Assembly: GCA_934747965.1 (NCBI GenBank)
Contig: CAKVHI010000002.1
Span: 62,001 to 126,000 of the forward strand
Source of the DNA: an uncultured Clostridia bacterium
Lineage (GTDB): Bacteria > Bacillota > Clostridia > Christensenellales > UBA1242
DNA: 64,000 nucleotides
Reading direction: 5' to 3'
The notes under the pieces: generated by a model
What the model was told of the DNA's origin: nothing
What the model saw: only the letters and a program-made list of their open reading frames with translations
Databases searched by the model: none
Made by a program: the position numbers and the translations under genes
Shown: in pieces, positions 1 through 8,079 of the stretch
Numbering within the stretch: the stretch's first letter is position 1
Layout: every line of letters starts with the position of its first letter

Positions 1-60
1 TTCTTCTTTATTTGGATTTCTTTCAATCACTTTTAATGCTATTTTTTCACTCCAATGCAT
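1..60 (-). CDS. lysS: Lysyl-tRNA synthetase, class I type, N-terminal 20 residues (cut by window edge)
   Basis: Only the first 20 codons lie in the window. The peptide starts MHWSEKIALKVIERNPNKEE. The M-H-W-x-(E/D)-K-I-A opening followed by an ERNP-K-E-E stretch matches, from memory, the N-terminus of class I (archaeal-type) lysyl-tRNA synthetases, which charge tRNA-Lys in archaea and scattered bacteria. The start is well supported: AAGGAG lies 5-6 bases upstream and a TTGATT-18-TATAAT promoter lies further upstream. The catalytic motifs are outside the window, so the family call rests on the N-terminal peptide alone. Another protein with a similar start cannot be excluded. Confidence 0.55.
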   Translation of the reverse strand, partial: MHWSEKIALKVIERNPNKEE

Positions 61-85
61 ACAATTTCTCCTTAAAATAATCACA

Positions 86-115
86 ATTATAACATAAAAG
101 CAAAAAACAAATCAA
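86..115 (-). promoter_or_regulatory. Sigma-A-type promoter of the partial lysyl-tRNA synthetase gene
   Basis: Read on the minus strand: -35 TTGATT (115-110), an 18-base spacer, then TATAAT (91-86) preceded by TG, so also an extended -10. It lies about 25 bases upstream of the ATG at 60. Confidence 0.7.
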
Positions 116-139
116 CTTTTTGCAACAAAATATGTTAAA

Positions 140-382
140 TTATTCAATATCTAAATTTTCACGATTAAATAGCTCATCATCTAAGAATTCTGTAATTGTC
201 ATGTTGAAAGCATCGGCAATTTTGATTAATGTATCGAATTTAATACTTTTATACTCTTCGTGAATTATATGTTTAATCGTTGATGGATCAGTAAGCATTC
301 TTTTGCTTAATTCATATTGACTCATTTTGTTTTTTATCAATAAATTTGTAATTCTAAGTGCTATGGCTTTTTGTGTTTTCAT
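140..382 (-). CDS. Small Cro/C1 (XRE) family helix-turn-helix regulator
   Basis: This is an 80-residue protein that is almost entirely one lambda-repressor-like HTH domain. Helices 2-3 lie around residues 20-45 (MSQYELSKRM...STIKHII), followed by the typical FDTLIKIADAFNMTITEFLD segment found after XRE HTH cores, and an acidic tail. It should bind DNA as a small transcriptional repressor; the target is unknown. The start is supported by TAGGAG about 7 bases upstream. The inverted repeat CCTAA-AA-TTAGG (391-402) overlaps this ribosome site, so autoregulation is plausible (inference). It is transcribed away from secA and towards the lysyl-tRNA synthetase gene, which has its own promoter. Confidence 0.85.
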   Translation of the reverse strand: MKTQKAIALRITNLLIKNKMSQYELSKRMLTDPSTIKHIIHEEYKSIKFDTLIKIADAFNMTITEFLDDELFNRENLDIE

Positions 383-390
383 GTTTTTCT

Positions 391-402
391 CCTAAAATTA
401 GG
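391..402. promoter_or_regulatory. Inverted repeat overlapping the ribosome site of the HTH gene (possible operator)
   Basis: CCTAA-AA-TTAGG is a 5-base inverted repeat with a 2-base centre, placed directly over the Shine-Dalgarno of the HTH gene that starts at 382. The location fits an autoregulatory operator, but the site is short and nothing else supports it. Confidence 0.3.
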
Positions 403-620
403 ATAACAATTTTTAAAATAGTGATTATGTTGTTTTTTATATAAGGAACAAAGATGAAAAAAACGGTGCATACAAGGCATACAAATTTGCTGTTAAATAT
501 AAAAGTAAAATTATTAATGTTTAATTTTTTAGAATATTTTTATCGCGTTATAACTTTAATAGATTTTCAATTAAAATTTCAAATAAAAATGTCGGATTGA
601 GAAATTTGATTGTTTTTTGC

Positions 621-649
621 TTTACTTTTTTTTCAGTTTTTAGTATATT
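621..649 (+). promoter_or_regulatory. Promoter of secA
   Basis: TTTACT (621-626), a 17-base spacer and TATATT (644-649). The expected start near 656 would leave a leader of about 15 bases, just enough for the AGGAGA ribosome site before ATG 671. Confidence 0.6.
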
Positions 650-670
650 CTTATTTAGGAGATATTATAA

Positions 671-3385
671 ATGGGACTTTTTTCATACATTTTTGCATCA
701 GACAACACAAGAAATATTAAAAAATTAAAAGTGATAGCTGATAAAGTTGTTGCATTAGATGAAGAATATTCAAAACTAACTGATGAACAACTTAAACATA
801 AAACAACAGAATTTAAGGAAAGATTGACCGCTGGCGAAACATTAAACGACCTTTTGCCAGAAGCTTTTGCAACCGTTAGGGAAGCAAGTTTCAGAGTTTT
901 GAAAATGAAGCATTTTTATGTTCAAATTTTGGGCGGAATTGCTCTTCATCAAGGTCGTATTGCTGAAATGAAAACGGGTGAAGGAAAAACTTTGGTTGAA
1001 ACACTTCCAGCCTACCTTAATGCATTATCAGGCAACGGCGTGCATATTATAACAGTCAATGAATATTTGGCTAGTCGTGATAGCGAGTGGATGGGCAAAA
1101 TATTTAACTTTTTAGGTGTAACCGTTGGTCTTACACTTTCAGGCATGAATCAAGATGAAAAGCGATATGCTTACGCTCAAGACATAACTTATGGAACTAA
1201 TAGTGAAATGGGGTTTGACTATTTACGTGATAACATGCTTCAACGAAAAGAAGATTTTTGTCAACGTGGGCTAAATTTTGCGATTGTCGATGAAGTTGAC
1301 TCTGTTTTGATTGACGAAGCAAGAACTCCTTTAATTATAAGCGGTGGTCAAGGCGTTAAGGGTGGTGAAATCTACTATACTTGCCAAAAATTTGTAAGAA
1401 CGCTTGTTAAAGATGAAGACTTTGAAGTTGATGAAGAACACAAAATTACAAGGCTTACTGAAAGCGGAATTGACAAGGCAGAAAAATATTTTAAGGTAGA
1501 AAATTTGTCAAGTGCTGATAATATGGAACTTAACCATTATATTTTGAATGCATTAAAAGCAAATTATTTGTTTGAAAAAGACAGCCAATATATTGTGGAC
1601 GAAGGCAAAATTTTGATTGTTGATGAATTTACTGGGCGTGTGCTTAAGGGAAGGAGATATTCTGATGGGCTTCATCAAGCCATTGAAGCAAAAGAAGGTG
1701 TTGAAATTAATGAAGATAATTTAACTGTTGCAACAATCACATATCAAAATTATTTCAGATTATACAAAAAATTGAGTGGTATGACCGGAACAGCAAAAAC
1801 TGAAGAAACAGAATTTAACAAAATTTATGACCTAGATGTTGTTACTATTCCAACAAATAACCCTATCCAAAGAAAAGATAATAATGATGTCGTTTTTGCA
1901 AGTATACCTGCAAAATTTAATGCAGTTGTAAAAGAGATTATTGAAAGAAACAAAAAAGGACAACCTGTTTTGGTTGGCACAACAACAGTTGACAAAAGTG
2001 AATTAATAAGCTCTTTACTTACAAAAAATGGAATTAAACATAATGTTTTGAACGCTAAAAATCATGGAAAAGAAAGTGAAATTATCGCTCAAGCCGGAAA
2101 ATTTGGTGCAGTTACTATTGCAACAAACATGGCGGGAAGAGGAACAGATATTTTGCTTGGTGGAAATGCTGAATTTTTGGCAAAACAAAAAATGCGTAAC
2201 GACGGATTTAATGAAGAACTTATCAATCTAAGCACTTCTTTTGCTGAAACAGACAATGAAGAAGTTAATAATGCAAAAAATGTATATCAAAAATATTATG
2301 CCGAATTTAAAAAACAGACAGATGAAGAAAAACAAAAAGTAATTGAAGTTGGTGGTCTTTTTGTTTTGGGTACTGAACGACATGAAAGCAGGCGTATAGA
2401 CAACCAGTTGAGAGGTCGTGCTGGCAGACAAGGTGATAAAGGAGAAAGTACATTCTTTGTTTCTTTGGAAGATGATTTGGTAAGAATTTTCGGTGGCGAT
2501 AGATTAAAAAGTATTGTAAGATTTTTTAAACTTGATGAAAATGAACCAATCATGAGTATGAAACTTATTTCAAAACAAATTGAAATGGCTCAAAAAAGAG
2601 TTGAGGCTGCAAACTTTGCTGCAAGAAGAAGTGTTTTAAGTTTCGATGATGTTTTGAATGCTCAAAGAAAAATAATTTATGATGAACGAAATAGAGTTAT
2701 TAATGGTGCAGATGTCCATGATGAAGTTTTGGACATGGTTGATGAATATATTTCAAACATTGTAAATGAAATTATAACTGATGAAATTCCAGTTGAAAAT
2801 TGGGATATAGAAAAACTTAACAAAATTTTGGAACAAGACGGTATTTTTGCTGAAAATACAAATTTTGTTACGAAAAAAATGTGTGAAGACCTTGAAGTGA
2901 ATGAAATTATTGAAAAAATCTTAAAGCAAGTGCACAAAATGTATGATGCAAAAGTTGAAGGCTTTAAGCAAAGTTTTGACATTGATTTTTCTACTATTGA
3001 AAGAAACTTGTTATTAAATAATGTAGATAAGGCTTGGGTTGAACACATAGACAGTATGAGTATGTTAAGAAAAGAAATTTCAACTCGACAAGACCCACTT
3101 GTAGCATACAAAAACGAAGGCTACGATATGTTTGAAAATATGGTTAAAACAATTCGTGAAAACACCGCAAAATTCTTATCTAAGGCAGAAGTTAGTATTC
3201 CAATGAATTTGATGAACAGAGAGGACTCTCAAAGAATTTTGTCAAAAGTGCAAGTTGCGATTGAACAAAGTGAAAAGGCAAAAAAAGCAAAACCAGTAAT
3301 CCACAAGCCTGAAGTTGGAAGAAATGACCCTTGCCCTTGCGGAAGCGGTAAGAAATATAAAAACTGTTGTTTGAACAAAAAATAA
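671..3385 (+). CDS. secA: Preprotein translocase ATPase SecA
   Basis: This 904-residue motor ATPase drives unfolded preproteins through the SecYEG channel. Visible hallmarks are Walker A MKTGEGKT (residues 100-107), the DEVDSVLIDEARTPLIISG segment of NBD1 (about 207-225), the MAGRGTDI and GLFVLGTERHESRRIDNQL motifs of NBD2, the LRGRAGRQGD arginine-finger segment, and a C-terminal SEC-C zinc motif (DPCPCGSGKKYKNCC, close to the end). Length and domain order are those of a full housekeeping SecA. The ATG follows AGGAGA by 6 bases. It is a single-gene transcript: its own promoter lies upstream and a strong intrinsic terminator follows. The zinc tail suggests interaction with SecB-like factors, ribosomes or lipids. 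Confidence 0.98.
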   Translation: MGLFSYIFASDNTRNIKKLKVIADKVVALDEEYSKLTDEQLKHKTTEFKERLTAGETLNDLLPEAFATVREASFRVLKMKHFYVQILGGIALHQGRIAEMKTGEGKTLVETLPAYLNALSGNGVHIITVNEYLASRDSEWMGKIFNFLGVTVGLTLSGMNQDEKRYAYAQDITYGTNSEMGFDYLRDNMLQRKEDFCQRGLNFAIVDEVDSVLIDEARTPLIISGGQGVKGGEIYYTCQKFVRTLVKDEDFEVDEEHKITRLTESGIDKAEKYFKVENLSSADNMELNHYILNALKANYLFEKDSQYIVDEGKILIVDEFTGRVLKGRRYSDGLHQAIEAKEGVEINEDNLTVATITYQNYFRLYKKLSGMTGTAKTEETEFNKIYDLDVVTIPTNNPIQRKDNNDVVFASIPAKFNAVVKEIIERNKKGQPVLVGTTTVDKSELISSLLTKNGIKHNVLNAKNHGKESEIIAQAGKFGAVTIATNMAGRGTDILLGGNAEFLAKQKMRNDGFNEELINLSTSFAETDNEEVNNAKNVYQKYYAEFKKQTDEEKQKVIEVGGLFVLGTERHESRRIDNQLRGRAGRQGDKGESTFFVSLEDDLVRIFGGDRLKSIVRFFKLDENEPIMSMKLISKQIEMAQKRVEAANFAARRSVLSFDDVLNAQRKIIYDERNRVINGADVHDEVLDMVDEYISNIVNEIITDEIPVENWDIEKLNKILEQDGIFAENTNFVTKKMCEDLEVNEIIEKILKQVHKMYDAKVEGFKQSFDIDFSTIERNLLLNNVDKAWVEHIDSMSMLRKEISTRQDPLVAYKNEGYDMFENMVKTIRENTAKFLSKAEVSIPMNLMNREDSQRILSKVQVAIEQSEKAKKAKPVIHKPEVGRNDPCPCGSGKKYKNCCLNKK

Positions 3386-3396
3386 TAAGATATAAT

Positions 3397-3423
3397 AAAA
3401 AACACCTTATGGGTGTTTTTTTG
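3397..3423 (+). terminator. Intrinsic terminator of secA
   Basis: Stem AACACC/GGTGTT flanked by an A tract and a T tract, 12 bases after the secA stop. Confidence 0.85.
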
Positions 3424-3562
3424 TTTTTATTGAATGTTTAAACAAGCAGGTTATTTTACTTGTTTTTGTTTTGATAAAGTAAACTATTTTATTAATTAGT
3501 TTAAAATAAATATTTTAAATTTTAAAAATGTTGAAATATTAATTTAAGTTTGCATAATTTTA

Positions 3563-3571
3563 TGATATAAT
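3563..3571 (+). promoter_or_regulatory. Extended -10 promoter of rubrerythrin
   Basis: TG-A-TATAAT, an extended -10 element, 40 bases before the ATG. The -35 region (TTTAAG at 3543) is weak. No PerR-type palindrome was recognised. Confidence 0.6.
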
Positions 3572-3611
3572 CAAATAAAGAAAATATCTTAAAACAAAAG
3601 GAGAATAAAAT

Positions 3612-4145
3612 ATGAACTTAAACAACACAAAAACTGAGAAAAATTTGCAAACGGCTTTTTCTGGTGAAAGTCAAGCACGAAATAAATATACATATTTCGC
3701 ATCAGTTGCAAAAAAAGAAGGATATGAACAAATTGCAGAAATCTTTTTAAAAACTGCCGAAAATGAAAAAGAACATGCAAAGATGTGGTTTAAAGAACTA
3801 GGTGAACTTGGCTCAACTGCTCAGAACCTAGCCAAAGCCGCAAATGGCGAAAATTATGAATGGACGGATATGTATTCAAAATTTGCATTAGAAGCCGAAG
3901 AGGAAGGCTTCTTTGAACTTGCAGATAAATTCCGCAAAGTAGGGGAAATTGAAAAACAACACGAAGAGAGATTTTTGAAACTTTTAAAAAATCTTGAAAT
4001 GCAAAAAGTTTTTGAAAAAAGTGAAATAACTATGTGGGAATGTAGAAATTGTGGACATCTTGTTGTCGGCAAAAATGCACCAGAGGTTTGCCCAGTTTGT
4101 GCGCATCCACAATCTTTCTTTGAAGTTAGAAAAGAAAATTATTAA
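3612..4145 (+). CDS. rbr: Rubrerythrin (non-haem di-iron peroxidase)
   Basis: This 177-residue protein has the classic two-domain layout. Residues 1-140 form a ferritin-like four-helix bundle with the paired carboxylate motifs ([11 protein letters not shown] near residue 17, AENEKEHA near 50, EAEEEGF near 95, [10 protein letters not shown] near 112). Residues 140-177 form a rubredoxin-like Fe(Cys)4 domain (CRNCGH ... CPVCAHP). It reduces hydrogen peroxide to water in the cytoplasm of anaerobes, using electrons passed through the rubredoxin domain. AAGGAGAA lies just upstream of the ATG. It appears monocistronic, between an extended -10 promoter and a long terminator hairpin. Its presence supports an anaerobic lifestyle. 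Confidence 0.97.
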   Translation: MNLNNTKTEKNLQTAFSGESQARNKYTYFASVAKKEGYEQIAEIFLKTAENEKEHAKMWFKELGELGSTAQNLAKAANGENYEWTDMYSKFALEAEEEGFFELADKFRKVGEIEKQHEERFLKLLKNLEMQKVFEKSEITMWECRNCGHLVVGKNAPEVCPVCAHPQSFFEVRKENY

Positions 4146-4161
4146 GATTTTGATATAAAAC

Positions 4162-4219
4162 AAAAAAAGGATATTTGCCTTGTAATAAATTTGATTATTA
4201 TTGCAAAAATCCTTTTTTT
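4162..4219 (+). terminator. Terminator of rubrerythrin
   Basis: AAAAAAAGGATATTTGC pairs with GCAAAAATCCTTTTTTT (one mismatch), with a loop of about 22 bases and a T7 tract. Confidence 0.7.
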
Positions 4220-4320
4220 ACAAAAAAAAGCATTTTTATGCTTATTTTTTTATAAAATATTTGATAAAATTCATAATATTTTTTTTGGTATTGCACAAAT
4301 TATATCTGGGAGGAATAAAT

Positions 4321-4476
4321 ATGGAAAAACATAGACCGGGCGAAATTTGCCCAAAAACTGGAAACTACATGGCTTATGATGAAAATGGCAACTGTGGTGG
4401 AGAAGTTTATCTAAAAGAAGGTCAAAGATTTCCAGCTACTCAACATAGCGGAAGTTATTATCAAATGAAAGACTAG
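4321..4476 (+). CDS. YjzC-like small protein, 51 aa
   Basis: The reading frame is open from 4201, but the ATG at 4321 has GGGAGGA 6 bases upstream and gives a compact soluble protein, MEKHRPGEICPKTGNYM... The upstream part would be a hydrophobic string translated across the previous terminator, so it is rejected. The pattern PGE-CP-TG-Y, then L-EGQRFP, then H-G-YY resembles the YjzC family of small proteins in Bacillus and Clostridia. Their function is not established. Two cysteines (C10, C22) could hint at metal or disulfide chemistry. It is a single gene ending in a strong terminator. Confidence 0.75.
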   Translation: MEKHRPGEICPKTGNYMAYDENGNCGGEVYLKEGQRFPATQHSGSYYQMKD

Positions 4477-4488
4477 AATTTATTACTG

Positions 4489-4521
4489 AAAAAAACATCT
4501 CTATTTAGAGATGTTTTTTTA
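4489..4521 (+). terminator. Terminator after the YjzC-like gene
   Basis: AAAAAACATCTCT, ATTT loop, AGAGATGTTTTTTT: an 11-base stem with a T tract. Confidence 0.9.
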
Positions 4522-4578
4522 TGCAAGTTTAAAAGATTGTTCAATTATTATCTTATAACTTAGCATATTCCATGTAAA

Positions 4579-4648
4579 CGAGCGGGAGCAACTTGTTGCG
4601 GTCAAGCGGGCATAGGGTCGAACCCAAGGGGTTAGATTACCCTTGGGA
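4579..4648. other. GC-rich, hairpin-dense intergenic element next to tRNA-Glu
   Basis: About 70 bases of strikingly higher GC than the surroundings. It contains three nested or adjacent inverted repeats: GCAAC-TT-GTTGC, GGG-TCGAA-CCC, and CCCAAGGGG...CCCTTGGG. Two short stretches (TCGAACCC and CCCAAGGGG) are shared with the 3' half of the neighbouring tRNA-Glu read on this strand. No ORF or known RNA was recognised. Confidence 0.4.
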
Positions 4649-4650
4649 AT

Positions 4651-4673
4651 AAAAAAAGAGTGTATAAACACTC
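4651..4673 (-). terminator. Terminator of tRNA-Glu
   Basis: Minus strand: GAGTGT-TTAT-ACACTC followed by T7, 4 bases after the encoded CCA. Confidence 0.85.
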
Positions 4674-4677
4674 AAGG

Positions 4678-4753
4678 TGGTACTCCCAAGGGGAATCGAA
4701 CCCCTGACTTCGCCGTGAGAGGGCAACGTCTTAACCTCTTGACTATGGGAGCA
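4678..4753 (-). tRNA. tRNA-Glu (anticodon CUC), CCA encoded
   Basis: The minus strand folds as a cloverleaf. The acceptor is TGCTCCC/GGGAGTA (one G-U). The D arm is GTCAAGAGGTTAAGAC. The anticodon stem is TTGCC/GGCGA with loop CTCTCAC, so the anticodon is CTC, reading GAG. The T arm is AGGGG-TTCGATT-CCCCT. The 3' CCA is encoded at 4680-4678. A TTGTAA-18-TATAAT promoter lies upstream and a terminator follows. Confidence 0.95.
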
Positions 4754-4782
4754 AATGAATTAGTTTTATTTTAAAACAATTT

Positions 4783-4812
4783 ATTATATCATAATTTTAA
4801 AAAAAATTACAA
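4783..4812 (-). promoter_or_regulatory. Promoter of tRNA-Glu
   Basis: Minus strand: TTGTAA (4812-4807), an 18-base spacer, TATAAT (4788-4783) with TG one base before it. It diverges from the comEC promoter 6 bases away. Confidence 0.8.
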
Positions 4813-4818
4813 TATTTT

Positions 4819-4847
4819 TTGAAAAATTTATTAAATTTTGTTATAAT
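4819..4847 (+). promoter_or_regulatory. Promoter of comEC, placed almost on the start codon
   Basis: TTGAAA (4819-4824), 17 bases, TATAAT (4842-4847). The expected transcription start is near 4854, three bases before ATG 4857, leaving no room for a ribosome site. Confidence 0.75.
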
Positions 4848-4856
4848 CAATAATAA

Positions 4857-7058
4857 ATGCAAAAGATAATTAATTTTAGGGCTTTTTTAATGATTTTTAT
4901 CGGCGCCGTTATTGGTGTTGTTTTTTCACTAAATATTTTGCAAAAAAGTTTATCTTTTTTTGTTATAGGGCTTGTTTTAACAATAACTTTATTATTGTTT
5001 GTAATAATTACAAGTTGTTTGAAAATAAAAAAATTTGTATTTGTGAACAAGTTTTTGATTTGTTTGTTGATTGGATTTGTAGTTTTTTTAGGTTTAGGTG
5101 TATTAAATTTTAAAACTTTTAATCGAAACCTGGTTGAAAAACAAAATGTTGAGATTTCGGCAAGAGTAAATTTAGTTAATGAAAAAAATGGTTATTATTA
5201 CATTATCTTAGAAAATTGTTTGATAAACAACAATGAAAAAGTCAACGGAAAAGTTGCTTTTACTCTTTATTGCGATGATGATATTTTGCAAATTAATGTT
5301 GGCGATAATGTAAAGTTTGTTGCAAATTTGGTTGTAAATAGCATATTAAAAGATGGGAAGTTTAACAGTTATTATTATAAAAACGATTTAAAGTATTATT
5401 GCTATGCAAATTCAGATGATATAACGATAAATGCCGGTACATTGAAATTTGATGAAATTTGTCGTGAAAAAGTAAAAAAAATGCTGTTTGAAAATTTAAG
5501 TTACAACAACGCAGCAATTTCTTATGCCTCAATTTTTGGAGATAAAACGATGCTCGATAATTCAATAAAAGAGGCTTTTTCAATTTCAGGCACTTCTCAT
5601 CTTTTGTGTGTTTCAGGTTTGCATGTTGGATTTTTGGCAACTTTGATTTATCTTTTCTTAAACTTGTGCAAAGTTAAAAAGAAATATAGTTTTTTGATTT
5701 TAACCTTAATTTTGTGCTTGTATGCTTATCTTTGTGGTTTTTCGCCTAGTGTTGTAAGAGCAAGCATAATGAGCATAATTTTTGCTTTTAGCGATGCTTA
5801 TGGCAAGGTGAAGTATGACAGTTTATCTTCTCTTGGGCTTGCAGGTATTGCGATAATGCTCATAAAACCTTTTTATATTTTTGATTTAGGTTTTCAACTT
5901 AGTTTTGCGGCATGCTTTGGAATAATTTTGCTTAATCCAATATTTACTAAGCTTTTTAAAAAAATAAATTTTGAAAACAAAATTTCAAGTGCGTTTTGTG
6001 TATCACTTTCGGCTCAAATTGGGACTTTCCCAATTTTATATCACAATTTTGACAAACTAAGTTTTGTTTCGTTAATTGCAAATGTAGTGATTGTGCCATT
6101 CTTTAGTTTAGTATTTATGTTTTCTATAGTTTTTGTTCTTTTAAATCTTATTTTGCCACTTGGCTTTTTGTTCAGAGTGATAGACATAAGTTTCAATGTT
6201 ATTGTCTTTTTAACAAAAAGTTTTGGCGCTGTTGAAGAGTGTATTTTCAGTGCTTACACATCAAGTTTTATAACCAACTTTATGTTCTATTTAACAATAA
6301 TAATTTTAAGTAATTTTGTAAATTTGAAATTGAAAATTAAAGCATTCACTTCGCTAGTTTGTCTTTTTATTTGTCTTGTTAGTTTTTCATTATTGTTTTA
6401 TCCACAGACTTTCAAGAAGAATTTAATAATCAACACAAGTAGTGAGAATTTTACCATAATAACTAATAGTTTAAATCAAAAGATATTAATAAATTGTGGA
6501 AAAATAGATAAAAATGATGCTGAAATACTTAAAAATGACACATTTAATAATAAAATATTTAATATTGACGCATTGATTCTTGCAAATTATAATCAAAATA
6601 TGCAACAAGATGTGTGTGATATTTGTGAAAGATATAATATCAAATTGGTTTATATACCATCACAACAAGATGAAGAAACGATCAAGTATTTATTCAATAA
6701 TTTGTCTAAAACTAAAATTGTTGTTACAAATGAAGAATATGTAAGTTATTCTAACTTTACTTTTATGCTTTATCAAAAGTATAATTTAGTTTATCTTAAT
6801 GTTTTGGATAGAGATATGAGCGTAAGCATGGTTTTAAGTAACTCATTGAACAAAAAGGTTGCTAGTTTTTTGGTGGAATATAATATTGATGCAGATTATT
6901 ATAAAACGAAAATTGTTGATGTTAAATATGCTGGTGCACTAGAGCGTTTTGATAACATTTTGTGTTACAAAACTAATTGCAATCAAATTAATGTGTTTAA
7001 CATAAACAATCTTTGTGATAAAATTGTTATGGGGGAGAAATTGAATTATGCTTTTTAA
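4857..7058 (+). CDS. comEC: ComEC/Rec2-type DNA uptake channel protein
   Basis: This 733-residue polytopic membrane protein has hydrophobic segments near the N-terminus (about 10-75) and a large membrane core (about 220-510) containing the ComEC signature GTSHLLCVSGLHVGF (about 244-258). ComEC forms the channel through which single-stranded DNA enters during transformation. The C-terminal part (about 520-733) sits where ComEC proteins carry a metallo-beta-lactamase-like domain. Here the expected HxHxDH-type metal site is not visible (LILANYNQNMQQD stands in its place), so that domain looks degenerate. The ATG at 4857 lies about 3 bases after the predicted transcription start, so it may be leaderless. 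ATG 4890 (M12) is the alternative and has only a weak AGGG upstream. It overlaps holA by 11 bases, as comEC-holA pairs often do. Confidence 0.92.
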   Translation: MQKIINFRAFLMIFIGAVIGVVFSLNILQKSLSFFVIGLVLTITLLLFVIITSCLKIKKFVFVNKFLICLLIGFVVFLGLGVLNFKTFNRNLVEKQNVEISARVNLVNEKNGYYYIILENCLINNNEKVNGKVAFTLYCDDDILQINVGDNVKFVANLVVNSILKDGKFNSYYYKNDLKYYCYANSDDITINAGTLKFDEICREKVKKMLFENLSYNNAAISYASIFGDKTMLDNSIKEAFSISGTSHLLCVSGLHVGFLATLIYLFLNLCKVKKKYSFLILTLILCLYAYLCGFSPSVVRASIMSIIFAFSDAYGKVKYDSLSSLGLAGIAIMLIKPFYIFDLGFQLSFAACFGIILLNPIFTKLFKKINFENKISSAFCVSLSAQIGTFPILYHNFDKLSFVSLIANVVIVPFFSLVFMFSIVFVLLNLILPLGFLFRVIDISFNVIVFLTKSFGAVEECIFSAYTSSFITNFMFYLTIIILSNFVNLKLKIKAFTSLVCLFICLVSFSLLFYPQTFKKNLIINTSSENFTIITNSLNQKILINCGKIDKNDAEILKNDTFNNKIFNIDALILANYNQNMQQDVCDICERYNIKLVYIPSQQDEETIKYLFNNLSKTKIVVTNEEYVSYSNFTFMLYQKYNLVYLNVLDRDMSVSMVLSNSLNKKVASFLVEYNIDADYYKTKIVDVKYAGALERFDNILCYKTNCNQINVFNINNLCDKIVMGEKLNYAF

Positions 7059-8037
7059 AGAATTAAAGAAAAGTTTGCAAGATAAAATTTATTATTGTTA
7101 TGCGTTAAGTCCAGGAAAAGATAAAGAAGATTTGTATCTTAAATCTTCTTGTGTAACTAACATAACAAGCAGAGTTTTGGGGCAAGTTGTTGATTTTAAT
7201 TTGCAAGTTTTTACTAACGAAACTTTGAATGTTAATAGCCTAAAAATTGCACTTAACACTCTTCCGTTTTTAAGTGAAAAACGATTGATTGTTATAAAAG
7301 AAAATGAGATAATAAAAAACAAAGAACTTTTAAGTTTTTTGAAAGAATATTTGTTGAATCCCGTTGAAACTTCAGTTTTAATAATTGACATGTGTGAAGG
7401 GAGCGGTTTTGAAGAAATTAAGACAACTGAAAATGTCTGTTTAGTTGATTGCAGTAGAGTTGAAAGATCAATTTTGGAAAGTTTTATTTTGAAGCGTTGC
7501 AAAGATAACAAAATTTCAATAGGAATGGAAACTATCGACAAGTTAATAGATTTCACTGATGGTTATATGAGCAAAATTGACATTGAACTTGATAAGTTAA
7601 TCAGTTTTAAGTTTAATGAAAAAGTAATCACATGTGAAGATGTTGTAAACAATGTAACAAAAAGTGATGAATATCAAATTTTTGAACTTACAAATAGTCT
7701 GTTCAACAAAAATGCTGAAAAGGCTTTGTTTATCGTTGATGATATAATCAAAAACAAGAAAAATATTAGTGGAATTTTAAGTTTGATATATGTGCAAATA
7801 AGGCGAAGTTTTTTTGCAAAAATTAGCAAAGAAGAACCACAAGAAGTGGCTAAAAAACTTGAAATTAAAGAGTTTGCGGTGAAAAAATTAAAAGAATTAA
7901 CTTGTGATGTTTCAGCCAAAAGATTAAAAGAAATGTTAGTGCTTTGTAAAAACATTGATTATAAAGTTAAAAGCGGAAAAATGGAATTGATAACTGGAAT
8001 ATACAACTTGGTTTTTTCAATTTTAATTTTAGTTTAA
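7048..8037 (+). CDS. holA: DNA polymerase III delta subunit (clamp loader)
   Basis: The 329 residues match HolA in length and in motifs: an N-terminal region around SSCVTNITSRVLGQVVDFNLQV..., LPFLSEKRLIVIKENE (about 71-86), and the C-terminal collar helices with YVQIRRSFFAKIS (about 250-262). Delta opens the beta sliding clamp during replication. Its ATG overlaps the comEC end by 11 bases, with GGGGGAGA inside comEC serving as the ribosome site, so the two genes are translationally linked. No start, length or frame anomalies. Confidence 0.9.
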   Translation: MLFKELKKSLQDKIYYCYALSPGKDKEDLYLKSSCVTNITSRVLGQVVDFNLQVFTNETLNVNSLKIALNTLPFLSEKRLIVIKENEIIKNKELLSFLKEYLLNPVETSVLIIDMCEGSGFEEIKTTENVCLVDCSRVERSILESFILKRCKDNKISIGMETIDKLIDFTDGYMSKIDIELDKLISFKFNEKVITCEDVVNNVTKSDEYQIFELTNSLFNKNAEKALFIVDDIIKNKKNISGILSLIYVQIRRSFFAKISKEEPQEVAKKLEIKEFAVKKLKELTCDVSAKRLKEMLVLCKNIDYKVKSGKMELITGIYNLVFSILILV

Positions 8038-8079
8038 ACTTGCTTTGATTGAAAAAAATAAATAAATGGAAGGTTAAAA

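Noticed and set aside
4201..4320. N-terminal extension of the YjzC-like protein
   Set aside because: It would be translated from the previous gene's terminator and is low-complexity Phe/Lys; ATG 4321 has GGGAGGA.
6396..6408. DnaA box (TTATCCACA) inside comEC
   Set aside because: Single match within a coding region; no cluster and no dnaA or dnaN near.
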